The notes under the pieces are model-generated. The model did not search any database, was not told where the DNA came from, and was given only the letters and a program-made list of their open reading frames with translations. This document shows positions 46,490 through 60,370 of a stretch of DNA of 64,000 nucleotides, piece after piece; within the stretch, counting starts at the first letter, position 1, and every line of letters starts with the position of its first letter. The stretch is from Paralichthys olivaceus. Its lineage: Eukaryota; Chordata; Actinopteri; Pleuronectiformes; Paralichthyidae. Position numbers and translations under genes: made by a program. The DNA lies in NCBI RefSeq assembly GCF_024713975.1, contig NC_091098.1:24606816-24670815 (forward strand). The letters are read 5' to 3'.

Positions 46490-49400
46490 TCAGTGATATT
46501 TAACTTTCGGGAGGACGCACAACATTTCAAAGAGGAGGTTGGCACCAGTGAGCGCAGTGTTCCCTGTTGAGGCAAAACAAAGTAGAAACGGGTTGTTATA
46601 GAATTCATACAGTATTTGATTTGAAGAGAAATGAAATGTCTGAAGTACCTGTGGTGTCGTAAGGTGGTGACACCTCCACCAGATCACATCCGACAAGACT
46701 CAGACCACGACAGCCTCGGATGATCTCAACCCCCTGAATCGAGCCAAGATAAAACCAACGTATTAATATTCATTCTGGAACCTTTTTTTTTCCTCCTTCA
46801 CGCAGGTAAATTACACATGTGGAGGAGGTGAAGTCGATTCTTAACGAAAGTGACAAGGATCTGTTAAAAGACATTTTTTTTAAAACAGTGAGGACAGTTT
46901 TGAAAGATTAATGGAGACATTCGTGATTAATTGAAAAGGTTTTCATGCTCCGATGTTCACAAAACACGTCACTGAAGTATCCGATGAATTACTGATGAAG
47001 GGTTTCAGGGGCAGGGTTTTCTGTGGGAGAGAGGAGCTCCCTTTTGGCTACATCTATATGTATACATGATGAAAAGCACAATGTCTGTGGCATCCTGTTT
47101 ACCTGGATGGGAGTGAGCCCTGCTATCTCCGGAGTTCCCGTTCCAGGGGCGAAGCCTGGGTCCAGAGCATCGATGTCGAAACTGAGGTACACTGGGCCAC
47201 TGCCCATCTGAGCCCTGACCTCAGCCATCAGAGGTTCCAGAGATTTGAACCAGCACTCTTCTGCTTGGACCACACGGAAACCCTGTGCAACATAGAAGAA
47301 CAGGATATTAATATTCAAGATTACTATGAGAAACAAGGGGATAAACCCCTTAAGATGCATCATCTCCTTATTGAGGGGTCATTGTGGATTCCAGTTATAG
47401 AATCGGGAAACCGTCCAGCACTTCAGCACAGATGACACGTCGCAGCAGGAAAAGCACAGGTTTACAAAGTGAAATGATTGATGGCTGGATTCCAATGGTA
47501 TCTAGAAGTTCACCTGCGCCCGGCTCCACTCATACGCGTCCGGGGAGTAGCCTGAACCCCGCAGGCCGATCTGCACCACTCTCTTACAGTCCAGTAGCCC
47601 TTCCTCCACACACCGTCGGAATGGAGTCCCATGTCCAATCTTCTCCCCCAGGACCACGTCACTGGTGTCAGCATGAGCATCGACATGGACCAGACCCACC
47701 GGACCATGCCTGACAAAGTATCACACAACAGACTCGAGGAACCATCGTAGAAAATAATGAAAATTAGGAAATAGCCGATTTTCAATTGAGGTGATAAGGC
47801 TGGTGTGCAGCACAACACTTACTTCTCAGCAACAGCTTGCAGGATTGGATATGCAATCGTGTGATCGCCACCTGCAGACACCAACACTCGCTTAACATCT
47901 GACCTTTGATATGACTTGCATTTCATGTTATGAGGCTGATTAAATGGTTAATGATTGGAGCCTGACCGAAACATTGATTGGCTGGTAACAGAGAGACTCT
48001 ATCGGTATCTGTGTTTGTGTTTGCTGATGTGATTACTTTACAGAATAAAAACAATGCAGAGAGAATGTGCATTCATTCATTAATAATTATATTTAGAGGT
48101 AAAACATCAAATACATAAACTTTAAATTTGACTGATGATTTTTTAACACATTCCCAGATGATTTGTATTTTGACTTGAAGTCGATGCTACTATAATAATA
48201 ATACTATTAGTAATAATCTTTACAAGTTATCGTAATGGATTCATGTTTTTGTCTTTTTATCAATTTTGACTTTAGACTATATTATATATTTTTTTAATTT
48301 TCAGTCACTCTCTTTGGTGAGTACTGTTGCTTTAAGAGCATGCACCCTGGCTCATTTTACCTCAGTTAAAATGAGAAGTTATGTGACGGCATCGACGAGG
48401 TGTGGCGTCGTATGGTTTTCAAACCGTGTCCCGTCATTTGACCAAGCTCAGCAGATTCAGTGGATTCACCTGCCTGTGACACGCGTGGAATAAAAGTTTT
48501 GTGTTTGACAACTTTACAACAAAAGCTGAGGGGATTTGTGTATCTACATCGATGGTGTGTGTGTGTGTGTGTGTCACTATCGGTCAGTGTAACTAAATGG
48601 GAGATTTTATCCTCTTTCAATTGGCACCAGGCCTCAAATATCGGTCAGGCTCCAATAATAGATGTTGAGTTTAAAACTGAACCCATCAGTCACTCTCACC
48701 CATTGTCAGAGGGATACAGCCGGCAGCCAGGATCTTCCTGTATTCCTCCCTGATGCGTCTGCAGGTGTCCTTCAGGTCGTACACGTTCACGTTGACGTCA
48801 CCAATGTCGGCCACCATCAGGGACTCATACGGCGCCGCCCTGGTGCCACTGTTGTACGCCCTCAGCAGGGCCGACTCCACCCGGATGTGACGGGGACCAA
48901 ACCTGTGGTGGTTGAGGAGATAGCTGGTATTAAACAATGGGCCACTTACTGTGTAGTGGTACTCAAAAGCAGTTTGGGGTACTTGTACTTTAAAGATTCT
49001 CAGGCATGCAGGTCATGATAGCTTATGACCCTATAGGCCAGCAGGAGGTTTGTCATATCTAATGTAATTTAATTTCATATTATGATTTTATATTTATAGG
49101 TGAAATGAGTAATCTCTACTAAACTGTTATTTATTCTTGATTTGTGCAATTGGCATTTTCATTGAGAATTGAGTGGGAGGGCGTCTGAGGAAAAAGTAAG
49201 ACAGGTTCATTTTGTTTCTCATTTAACTGTATTCACAATATGTTGTTATGTCTTTAACTTGTCTCTTTAACTTAACATGTCTCTTGCCAAGTGTATAAAT
49301 ATTTGCTCAGAACTTTCTTTGTATATATGATTATTTTAATTAAAAATCAACACCTACTGATACTACTACTGATACTACTACTACTACTACTGCTAATAAT

Positions 49401-49811
49401 AACAATATTAGTTCCAAAGACCAGAGAATAGGACTGAGGTGTTAACTATTAAAACTTTACAAACTTGACCCCCACAGTAACAGGTGACGGTCACGCGGAC
49501 TCGGAGGAACAGCACCTGGCTCCGGGGCGGTTGGAGGTCCCGGTGTCGATCGGGACGCCGATAAACGCCGCGTCGAGCCCGTCGGCAGTCTCCTGGAAGG
49601 GGAGCTTGGCCATGGTGGGGATCCCCGACACCCGGGCCACGAACTCGGCGCTGGGCGGAACATTGAAGCGCTTCCCGGAGAACTCTCTGCGGGGATTTAC
49701 GCACGAAGCCCGGAGAGCGGCTGCATGACGAGGACGCACGGAGGAGAGGTCCGAGAGGTGAGGAGGAATAAATGTGCGAGGCGCCTTCAGGTTCCTCCAC
49801 AGTGACAACAT
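46490..49811 (-). CDS. agmat: Agmatinase-like mitochondrial ureohydrolase (guanidino-acid hydrolase family), 7 exons, 360 aa
   Basis: The family hydrolyses guanidino compounds (agmatine to putrescine plus urea; the mammalian enzyme may prefer guanidino acids) using two Mn ions. Exons on the minus strand: 49811-49516, 48902-48700, 47871-47823, 47709-47514, 47282-47103, 46733-46649 and 46563-46490; phases fit and the total is 360 codons plus stop. Metal ligands are all present: H170 in GGDH, D193, H195 and D197 in HVDAHAD, and D284 and D286 in SFDIDALDPG. Residues 1 to about 45 are rich in Arg, Ser and Leu with few acids, consistent with a mitochondrial targeting peptide. The start ATG is at 49811 (MLSLWRNLKA); the frame is open a little further upstream without another ATG. 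Length matches the vertebrate family (about 350). No damage seen. Confidence 0.95.
47872..48699 (-). other. agmat: agmat intron 2
   Basis: This is an 828-bp AT-rich intron with a (TG)n microsatellite at about 48554-48575. No other feature is recognised. Confidence 0.7.
48554..48575. repeat. (TG)n microsatellite in agmat intron 2
   Basis: About ten TG units. Confidence 0.9.
48903..49515 (-). other. agmat: agmat intron 1
   Basis: This is a 613-bp intron separating the targeting-peptide exon from the catalytic exons. It carries a (CTA)n microsatellite at about 49354-49393. The flanking splice sites are canonical (AG/GTGCTG donor and CCACAG acceptor). Confidence 0.7.
49354..49393. repeat. (CTA)n microsatellite in agmat intron 1
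   Basis: CTA units interrupted by two GATA steps. Confidence 0.9.
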
Positions 49812-50648
49812 ATCTGCTGAGCTGCAGGTTTGTACAGGCACGGAATGTTACAGGCCTCAAGAGGACGGAGGGGGCAGCAGAGGACAAGAAGGGCAATGAT
49901 TGACCAGGAGTGTGTGCAGGGGTAAACCCAGTGGAGAGGATGGATATGATCTAATAATAACCTTTTTAAATGTCTGTACTGCTTATTATTACTTCTACTA
50001 CTTCCAATAAAACAATAAATAAAGGAGTAGTAGGTGTACTACAGTCCCATCTTTTTAAACTGGCATGTTCAGTGTGAATGGTTTCCATTTGATGAGTGCT
50101 ATACAAATAAAGCTATTATTTTATATATATATATATATATATATGTAAATGCTTCTTCCATTTACCATATATATAGGAGACAGAATTTCATTCAAAACGA
50201 AACTAAACAAATCCAGCTTATGTTTAGACAAATGCATCACCATTGACTATTTCTAATTGTTATTTGGAATTGTATGGTAATAGTACCATCATATAAACAC
50301 CTGAAATATGAAAGATATGAATATAAAATGAATTTCTCGAGCAAAATCATTTAAGTCAACGAATAAAATACATTCTAACCAGATTTCATATCATATCAAA
50401 AGGAATAAATATCGAATAAACTGCGAGGTTGAGGTGGTATGTTCAGGTGGGATGTGGTGACGGGGGTCTGGATGTGACTCGGTTGCTGCAGCACAAAGAG
50501 GAGGTGTTTTTGTTCTGTGCACTTCATTTATCTTCCTCAGGAGGCAGAGTGCGCTGTTTCATCAGACCAGCTTCTGTCCCCTCACACCTCAGACGCAAAC
50601 ACTCCTCAGTCTTGTCTTATTACATCGTATAATACCCGACAAGCCATC
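49812..50648. promoter_or_regulatory. Intergenic region between divergent agmat and alpha-tubulin genes
   Basis: The two start codons face away from each other across 837 bp. It holds a (TA)n at 50122-50144, a near-miss TATA-like AAATAT at about 50406, and an unremarkable pyrimidine-rich leader just before the tubulin ATG. Shared regulation is possible by arrangement but nothing in the sequence proves it. Confidence 0.45.
50122..50144. repeat. (TA)n microsatellite between agmat and alpha-tubulin
   Basis: About eleven TA units. Confidence 0.9.
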
Positions 50649-52970
<2,322 letters not shown>

Positions 52971-53087
52971 AAGGGACGTAAAGAAATAATCAGTTTGTTC
53001 TTAAACACACATTCCCCACAGAAATGTCCGTTTAGTTCGACCATGTTCAGAGTAAAATCACCAAAACTCCAGTTTGGCTCTGTCTTA

Positions 53088-53093
53088 AATAAA
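53088..53093 (+). promoter_or_regulatory. Polyadenylation signal AATAAA of the alpha-tubulin gene
   Basis: AATAAA lies 118 nt after the stop codon, followed by a T/G-rich stretch (ATGTTTGCGTGTTTTTTC), as in normal cleavage and polyadenylation sites. Confidence 0.75.
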
Positions 53094-53324
53094 ACTTCTG
53101 AAACATGAACATGTTTGCGTGTTTTTTCATTTAATTTTTTATAGTGAATGCTAATGAATGAACTGTTGCAGCAGATTGCTCCATCACAATTAAAAATATA
53201 TAAATCTTGTGAGATCAGATGAGGAAACTTACATCACTCACCACACATCAACAAATCTCCAGTGCAGTGGAATTTCTTCAATTTTTAAGGTTTAAGTATC
53301 TCAAGGCATCAATATATATCTTTA

Positions 53325-53460
53325 ACTGAGTAACAGCGCCCCCTGCAGCCACACCAGGTGATCAATTCTATTCATTCTCACTATTCCAACACTGGGAACC
53401 ATCAAGCTTATTTTGAAGTGGCTGTTTTGAGGAAAACAAAATGCTTAATGTTGCTTTAAA
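53325..53460 (-). repeat. Degraded teleost interspersed repeat
   Basis: Read on the minus strand it begins TTTAAAGCAACATTAAGCAT and ends with CAGGGGGCGCTGTTACTCAG. A related piece is at about 12975-13020 (plus strand). This pairing of AAAGCAACAxTATG with CAGCGCCCxCT is frequent in fish genomes as I recall. It is non-coding and sits between the convergent tubulin and pink1 genes. Confidence 0.5.
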
Positions 53461-53608
53461 TATTTTCTATAAGTTTATATGTTTGTACATTTGTATTATT
53501 GAGATGCCAACTTCCTGCTCAGTCATCTTGCTGTGTACAGTGTGTAACCATTCACGTAGCTCCCAGAAACAAGAACGGTCAAAGAAATGTTCCTCTCAAA
53601 CCGATTCC

Positions 53609-53614
53609 TTTATT
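53609..53614 (-). promoter_or_regulatory. pink1: Candidate polyadenylation signal for pink1
   Basis: On the minus strand this reads AATAAA, about 730 nt past the pink1 stop codon. It would give a 3' UTR containing the (AC)n and the 33-bp tandem repeat. Other sites may be used. Confidence 0.4.
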
Positions 53615-54171
53615 CTTAAACACAGAAGAATCTACATATATCCAAAATATTCCTGTCCATCTTTGGTATGAAAATAAACATACTCTTCATTCAGTACCAA
53701 CTCACCACATGTGTAATTGATTATTTTAAGGTGCTTAACCGACAGCAGCTAATCACTCTTGTCTATTCAAATAGCTTTTAAATAGATTTCCCAGAATATA
53801 ATATGTGTTATATATAATATAGCAACAAAACAAACACTAGAAAGCCGTATGAGCGAGTGCAAACATGGAGATAATGTGCAAACCCAAACAACAAAATCAC
53901 ATCCATCAGGTCGATCGTACGTTATCCCTCATCATATGATTACTTAGTAGAAACCCGAGGACAGTATTGTTCTGTTATGTTGTGCAAAATAACTTTGACC
54001 CACAACTGTACAGACTTCAGCTGCTTCATCACAGTTTGGCAGACAAACAATGTGTTTCCTGTAACTATGAAAAACTTCATGTCACCCTCCACAGCAGTTT
54101 AACAAGTTTAAAATATTGTTATTTAAATCTAAAATATTTGCATTTGTCTTTGCAAATTTCTTCCAACCCCT

Positions 54172-54295
54172 GAGTAATTAATAGTCTCTACTAATACAGG
54201 AGTACTCCGTAGTCATTACCACATTTTAAAATGAGTACTCAGTAATTATTAGTCTCTCATTACATGAGTACTCAGTAGTCATTACTTACTCAAAG
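54172..54295. repeat. 33-bp tandem repeat in the presumed pink1 3' UTR
   Basis: The palindromic octamer GAGTACTC starts at 54200, 54233 and 54266, exactly 33 bp apart, followed each time by a version of CGTAGTCATTAC. A diverged copy precedes at 54172. It lies between the pink1 stop codon and its likely poly(A) site. Confidence 0.85.
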
Positions 54296-54296
54296 T

Positions 54297-54300
<4 letters not shown>

Positions 54301-54342
<42 letters not shown>
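54301..54342. repeat. (GT)21 microsatellite touching the pink1 stop codon
   Basis: An uninterrupted run of 21 GT units ends one base before the pink1 stop codon (54343-54345). On the gene strand the 3' UTR therefore begins with (AC)21. Confidence 0.98.
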
Positions 54343-54343
<1 letters not shown>

Positions 54344-57300
54344 TATGCAGACAGCATCATGGCCTGACCCTGCCCATACAGCAGGAAGCCCACAGCAGTG
54401 CGCAGGTCGTCGAGCTCCAGGTTAGACAGGAAGCTCCTCTGAAGCTCCGCCTCCACGCTCTTCCCACTCGGTCCTCTGCAGCCCTTCAGGAGAACCACAG
54501 CCGACTGGCACAGCAACCAATCAACCAACTCCCTCATGCCCGCACTGTCCTGATCGGCCAGGACCTTCCGTCCCCAGAGGCTGACATGCAGCATGTTGGC
54601 TGCGACACGGGCGCTGGGGCGCTGCAGAGACACAAAAACATCAGTGAGTAATGAAGAGTTTATGTTTCGATACGAGTCAAAGCTTCTCCCAGGTAGAAAA
54701 ATTAAGAAAACAGTAGGAAGATGTTAAAGTAATGATTAATAATAATGACTGTAGAAATTAACCAATTATAGAGACAGAACAGTGTCCAATCAAATCCTCC
54801 ATTACCTTGCTCGGGCTCCTCCTGAGGAGTAATCGGATCACTATCTGCACATCGACTGGAACACCAGAGGGCAGCGGAGGGAGCTGCTTCTCCTCGTATT
54901 TCCTGCTCTCCAGTCCCACTGCTCGATAGAACGGGTTGCGCTGCCCGAATATCTCATAGGAGATGGCGCCCACAGCCCACGCGTCTGCTTTGCTGTAGTC
55001 AATCACCACATCAGATCCTGGAACTGCAGTGATCACCTGTGGGCAGACACACGACACGGAGACGGAGGAAACATGTGGTTAACTGTAAAACCTTCTCACT
55101 GAACACAGGGCAACCATAGAGGAACTTTCACTTCACTGAAGATCATTTGTTACATCAAAGCCATCCATCGGGCCAATGAGAGACGGCTAAGCGACTGTTG
55201 GATATTCTTCCTTTTCATTTCTACAACAAAGAACAACGTAAGTCTACCTCAGGCGCCATGAGCGAAGGATTCCCTCCTCTGCTGACCCACGAACTTATGA
55301 AGGGCAACTGTAGACTGGAGTCCCTCTGGGCCAGGCAGCAGCCGAAATCAGTTATCACTAGACGAGGGCAGCCCGCTGCATTAAAACAAAACAATTTGCT
55401 TTGTTAACAGAAATGTTTGATGGAGTCACATCCTAAATATAGATTTTGACACACGCTGGATCTTTTGTTTCACCTGAGTCGAATTCCAACAGCACGTTGT
55501 CTGACTTGAGATCTCTGTGAGCGACGCCCTGTCGGCACAGATGGTCGACCCCCTCGAGCAGCTGCAGCACCATCAGAGCGCCCTGCCTGCGGCCTGGCGT
55601 GGACACTTCCAGGTACTGTCGCAGTGTGCAAGGATAGCTGAGGTACAGAAGACAGGCTGTTAGTGCAACGTAACAGGTTGTATGTTTTTTATTTTTTATT
55701 TTTGTGTGTGTGTGCATCTCTTAAGTTATTATCATCATGACAGATTCAGTGTTTTCATACCAACCACAAAAAATAAAAAATTGGATCGAGTGAATTTAAA
55801 TGTGGTTTCTTAAAGGGACTGTTCAGCATTGGCCGAGTTGTTCACTCTACTCCTCTAGTTTTAAGATGAAACTGGTGACATGTGTTCATGATGAGGGTGA
55901 AAGATAACAAGTCTTACTTCTTCATGACCAGGAAGAGAGTGCGATTGTTGCCCAGACCAGCAGGGTTAAGCCTGGGTGGCAGCACATCTGGATACTCTTC
56001 CAGGGCGCCTGGTAGCAATGGAACGTCCGCAGTGAAAGCCCGGTACACTGTGATCACATTAGGATGTGCCGACACTCTTTTAGGCAGAACTCCAAAGTCT
56101 CTGAATGTAGAGAGAGATGAGATCAACAACAGTCCTCTGTGAACATCTTTCCTACATCACTACTGCAGAACTTGTGAGGGAAAATGACAGTACTTACCCA
56201 TCCAGAGTAATTTGTTCTTTCATCTGCTTTAAGGCCAGGGGCCCTGCAGGCACCAGCTCCTGGGACATGGATTTTAATATATCCTCGTTCGAAGAACTTG
56301 CCTGAACAATCAAAACAGACAGAGTCAGAGCTGTGGTGCGTGTCTGCCATTTGTTTTCTATGCACAGGGGAAATAGAAATCTCTTTGTGTAAATGCTCAC
56401 CCCAAAGTTCCACATCATCTTGATCGCCAGAGGGAAGTTTCTTAGCGAGCAGCACGTCAGAGAACGACCATTCTCTCCTTCCTCCTCGTCTTCTCTCAGC
56501 TGCACCAGGGGGCGCTGGCTATCACTTTCCTTAGCCGGGGCAAACTGAGCTGCAGCCTCGTACACAGCCGCATTGGAGCCTTTGCCAACCTGGTTCCCAA
56601 TAATGTAATCCTCCAGTTTGTATCCAGAGGTGAGCGGCTTGGTCGGGGTCTGGAATCTTTTCTTTCTGAACACGGCCTGCAGATAGAGAGAGGGTGCAGA
56701 GCTCATCCTGTAGTTCAAGGGTAGAAAGTATCCACACACTGGAGTTCACTTCGTAAAACTTCATTTGCATTGTCTTTAATTAAATGATATGCTTTTATTA
56801 TTTATATAATATTTCAAAAACTGTTTCAAAGTCAAAAACATTATGTTTGTTTCAGTCCTCTTTGATTCTGGGGGATTTAAAACAGAAAGATTTCTTCACA
56901 CTTAATAAAAGTTGTATGAAAATAAATAATTTATATTTAGTTGAGCTGAAGTACAATCTGTGATACAAAGTGAAGTACAGGGACATAGTAGAGTGAAGTG
57001 GGGATACTCGTGTGAAGTACAAGTATCACAGCGTGTACAGAGGTACTGAAGTTTTATTACCTGGATGTCCTGACATGTCGCCGCAGTCTTCCTGTCGTCC
57101 TCCAGCTGCTGCTCGATGAGTCCCACGCCGAGACCGAAGGCCAAGAACACGGCTCTGTTTCTCGGGAACCTCCTCCTGAAGGCGGCGGCCTGCAGCTGGG
57201 CAGCCAGGCCCCGCAGGGAGCTGCGGTAGTAGCGGTACCGAGCCGGCAGGAAAGGCCGAGGCTGAACGGTGCGGGCCGCCGGGCCTACACGCTCCCCCCG

Positions 57301-57399
57301 GAGCTTCGCTGCGACTCGGACAGCGGGTTTGAGGAGACCCCGCTGAAGGACCGACCTGCCCAGCTCCAGCCCCCGGAAGATAGCGTGCCTCACCGACAT
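54343..57399 (-). CDS. pink1: PINK1, mitochondrial serine/threonine kinase, 8 exons, 567 aa
   Basis: PINK1 accumulates on damaged mitochondria and phosphorylates ubiquitin and Parkin to start mitophagy. Exons on the minus strand: 57399-57061, 56676-56401, 56301-56198, 56100-55918, 55637-55474, 55375-55248, 55036-54806 and 54621-54343; all phases fit. Residues 1 to 80 are Arg-rich and acid-poor (targeting peptide), then [20 protein letters not shown] is the transmembrane segment containing the expected PARL cleavage site (Ala87/Phe88). Kinase motifs: [10 protein letters not shown] glycine loop at 144-153, PLAIK with Lys199, HRD at 341-343, DFG at 365-367, APE at 396-398. The long insertion between the glycine loop and the lysine, and the C-terminal extension (476-567), are typical PINK1. 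Length is close to human (581) and all catalytic residues are intact. The gene converges on the tubulin gene. Confidence 0.97.
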
Positions 57400-57535
57400 G
57401 GTTCTCCCTCAGAGGTCAGAGGTCACTGACGATGTTTACACAGCTTCAACTTATTCTGACGAACTAACAAAACAACCGCTACTGCGCATGCGTCATGAAG
57501 ACAGAGACTACGGAGGCTCCGGAGGGTCAAAGCGA
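57400..57535 (-). promoter_or_regulatory. pink1: Presumed pink1 5' UTR and proximal promoter
   Basis: Only about 135 bp separate the pink1 start codon from a tandem repeat block. The stretch has no TATA box and holds a GC-rich CGGAGGCTCCGGAGG motif at about 57512-57526. The transcription start is not resolved. Confidence 0.4.
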
Positions 57536-57945
57536 GATTCACAACAAAACAGATTCATAGATTCAATGATTCATAGATTCACAACAAAACAGATTCATAG
57601 ATTCAATGATTCATAAATTCACTGCAGAACAGATAGATTCATAGATTCAATGATTCATAGATTCACTGCAGAACAGATAGATTCATAGATTCAATGATTC
57701 ATAGATTCACAATAGAAAAGACAGATTCATAGATTCACTGCAGAACAAATTCATAGATTCACTGATTCACTACAGAACAAACAGATTCATAAATTCACAT
57801 AAGAAAAGACAGATTCATAGATTCACAACTGAAAATACAGATTCATAGATTAATAGATTCACAATAGGAAAGACAGATTCATAAATTCACAGTGGAACAG
57901 ACAGACTCATAGATTCATAGATTCGCAGATTCACAACAGAAAAGA
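57536..57945. repeat. Tandem repeat block based on ATTCATAGATTCA
   Basis: About 410 bp consist of ATTCATAGATTCA words alternating with spacers such as ACAACAAAACAG, ACTGCAGAACAGATAG and ACAATAGAAAAGACAG. The period is irregular, about 30 to 55 bp. Copies at the right edge are more diverged. It is AT-rich and non-coding, with no CRISPR-like unique spacers. Confidence 0.9.
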
Positions 57946-58429
57946 TTTCCACCACAGTCTCAATATTTGTCTGTTGATTATGTCCCAAACAAAAGTGTTG
58001 CATCACTTCCTGTGGCCTACCTGTTTCAAAATGAAAAGACCCCAGTGTTGCTGATGACCTGTTTTTAAAAGGTTTTTATTGTGAGATATTTGCAAAAGCG
58101 GAAAATTCACAGCTTCATACATTTATTACACGTTCCAATAAACTTATTTTTGTATTTCGTTTCACAGCATTTAATCAATTATCAATGAATTACAAGCATA
58201 TTAACATGTTCCAGGAAACCACATATGAATAAACAACTGAAACCTTAGCTCTACAAACAATAACCCAAGAACTATCAATTGCTAATAAACTAAAACTGTA
58301 AAATTGACATTTCAAAGAACACAAAGAAAGTTAATAATAATAATAATAATACTAAAAAAATGCCATTGATAATAATAATTCATGCCTCAGCTTGTTAGCT
58401 TGTTTTCCCACTCAATGAATCTCGATCTG
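57946..58429. other. Short intergenic region between pink1 and the protease gene
   Basis: This is AT-rich sequence with an (AAT)n at about 58329-58351. Several AATAAA-like hexamers on the minus strand (58075-58080 and others) could be alternative protease poly(A) sites. No gene is seen. Confidence 0.55.
58329..58351. repeat. (AAT)n microsatellite 3' of the protease gene
   Basis: About seven TAA/AAT units. Confidence 0.85.
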
Positions 58430-58435
58430 TTTATT
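58430..58435 (-). promoter_or_regulatory. Polyadenylation signal AATAAA of the protease gene
   Basis: AATAAA on the minus strand lies 13 nt after the protease stop codon. Very short 3' UTRs are common in pancreatic protease genes. Confidence 0.65.
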
Positions 58436-58448
58436 CAGGATCATGTGT

Positions 58449-59848
<1,400 letters not shown>

Positions 59849-59850
59849 CA

Positions 59851-60295
59851 CCTGTAGTGGAGAAACATGACTTTTTAGTAGCTTGTACTTAAAAAATAGT
59901 TTGAAATTCTCTCATTTATTTTGTAGAGGAAAGTGAAAGCTGTATCCCAGGGTCTCTGTGAACCCCGGACTTAAATGTGCAGAATATTTTATGGATGATT
60001 AATCTTTAAGTACAGATGTGCAAACACTTGATGACAGAAAGTACAAATAAAATGTGACAGAAACAGTTTAAAAATCATTTTTCCTGACTGGTCGCAGTCT
60101 TTTAAGGATCAGCAGGAGAATCAGGATGTTGTTAAAAATGGATCAACAATGATTCATCATAGAAAAAACTATTAAATTACTATTTGAGTGCAGTTTTAAC
60201 ACATGTTATAAATACTTTTAAAACATTAAAACACCATCATATCTGCACATATCATATATTTACTATCACATTTCTTGAATCACTTCCCACTTACC
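59851..60295 (-). other. 5' UTR intron of the protease gene
   Basis: The donor is GACAG/GTAAGT at 60295 and the acceptor CTACAG/GTGATGAG at 59851, only three bases before the first ATG. The intron is AT-rich with no other feature seen. Its existence is inferred from these splice sites and the TATA box position. Confidence 0.65.
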
Positions 60296-60340
60296 TGTCA
60301 AGTCCAAACTCAACAATCTTCTGATTATCTCCAACTGGTG
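60296..60340 (-). other. Non-coding first exon of the protease gene
   Basis: This is a short leader between the expected start of transcription about 25 to 30 bp after the TATA box and the GTAAGT donor at 60295. It contains no ATG in the gene orientation. Confidence 0.6.
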
Positions 60341-60361
60341 GGGCCAGTGCTCAGCTGTTCC

Positions 60362-60370
60362 CTTTTATAG
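60362..60370 (-). promoter_or_regulatory. TATA box of the protease gene
   Basis: CTATAAAAGG on the minus strand is a strong TATA box. TATA-driven transcription fits a tissue-specific digestive enzyme. A CAGCTG E-box lies just downstream at about 60351-60356. Confidence 0.75.

Noticed and set aside
49408..49896. 162-codon open frame on the minus strand over agmat exon 1
   Set aside because: It is out of frame with the agmatinase reading, which has the conserved FNVPPSAEFVAR and GTSNRPGA sequence.
57536..57945. Possible CRISPR-like array
   Set aside because: The units are irregular, spacers are themselves repetitive, and the genome is vertebrate. It is a tandem repeat.
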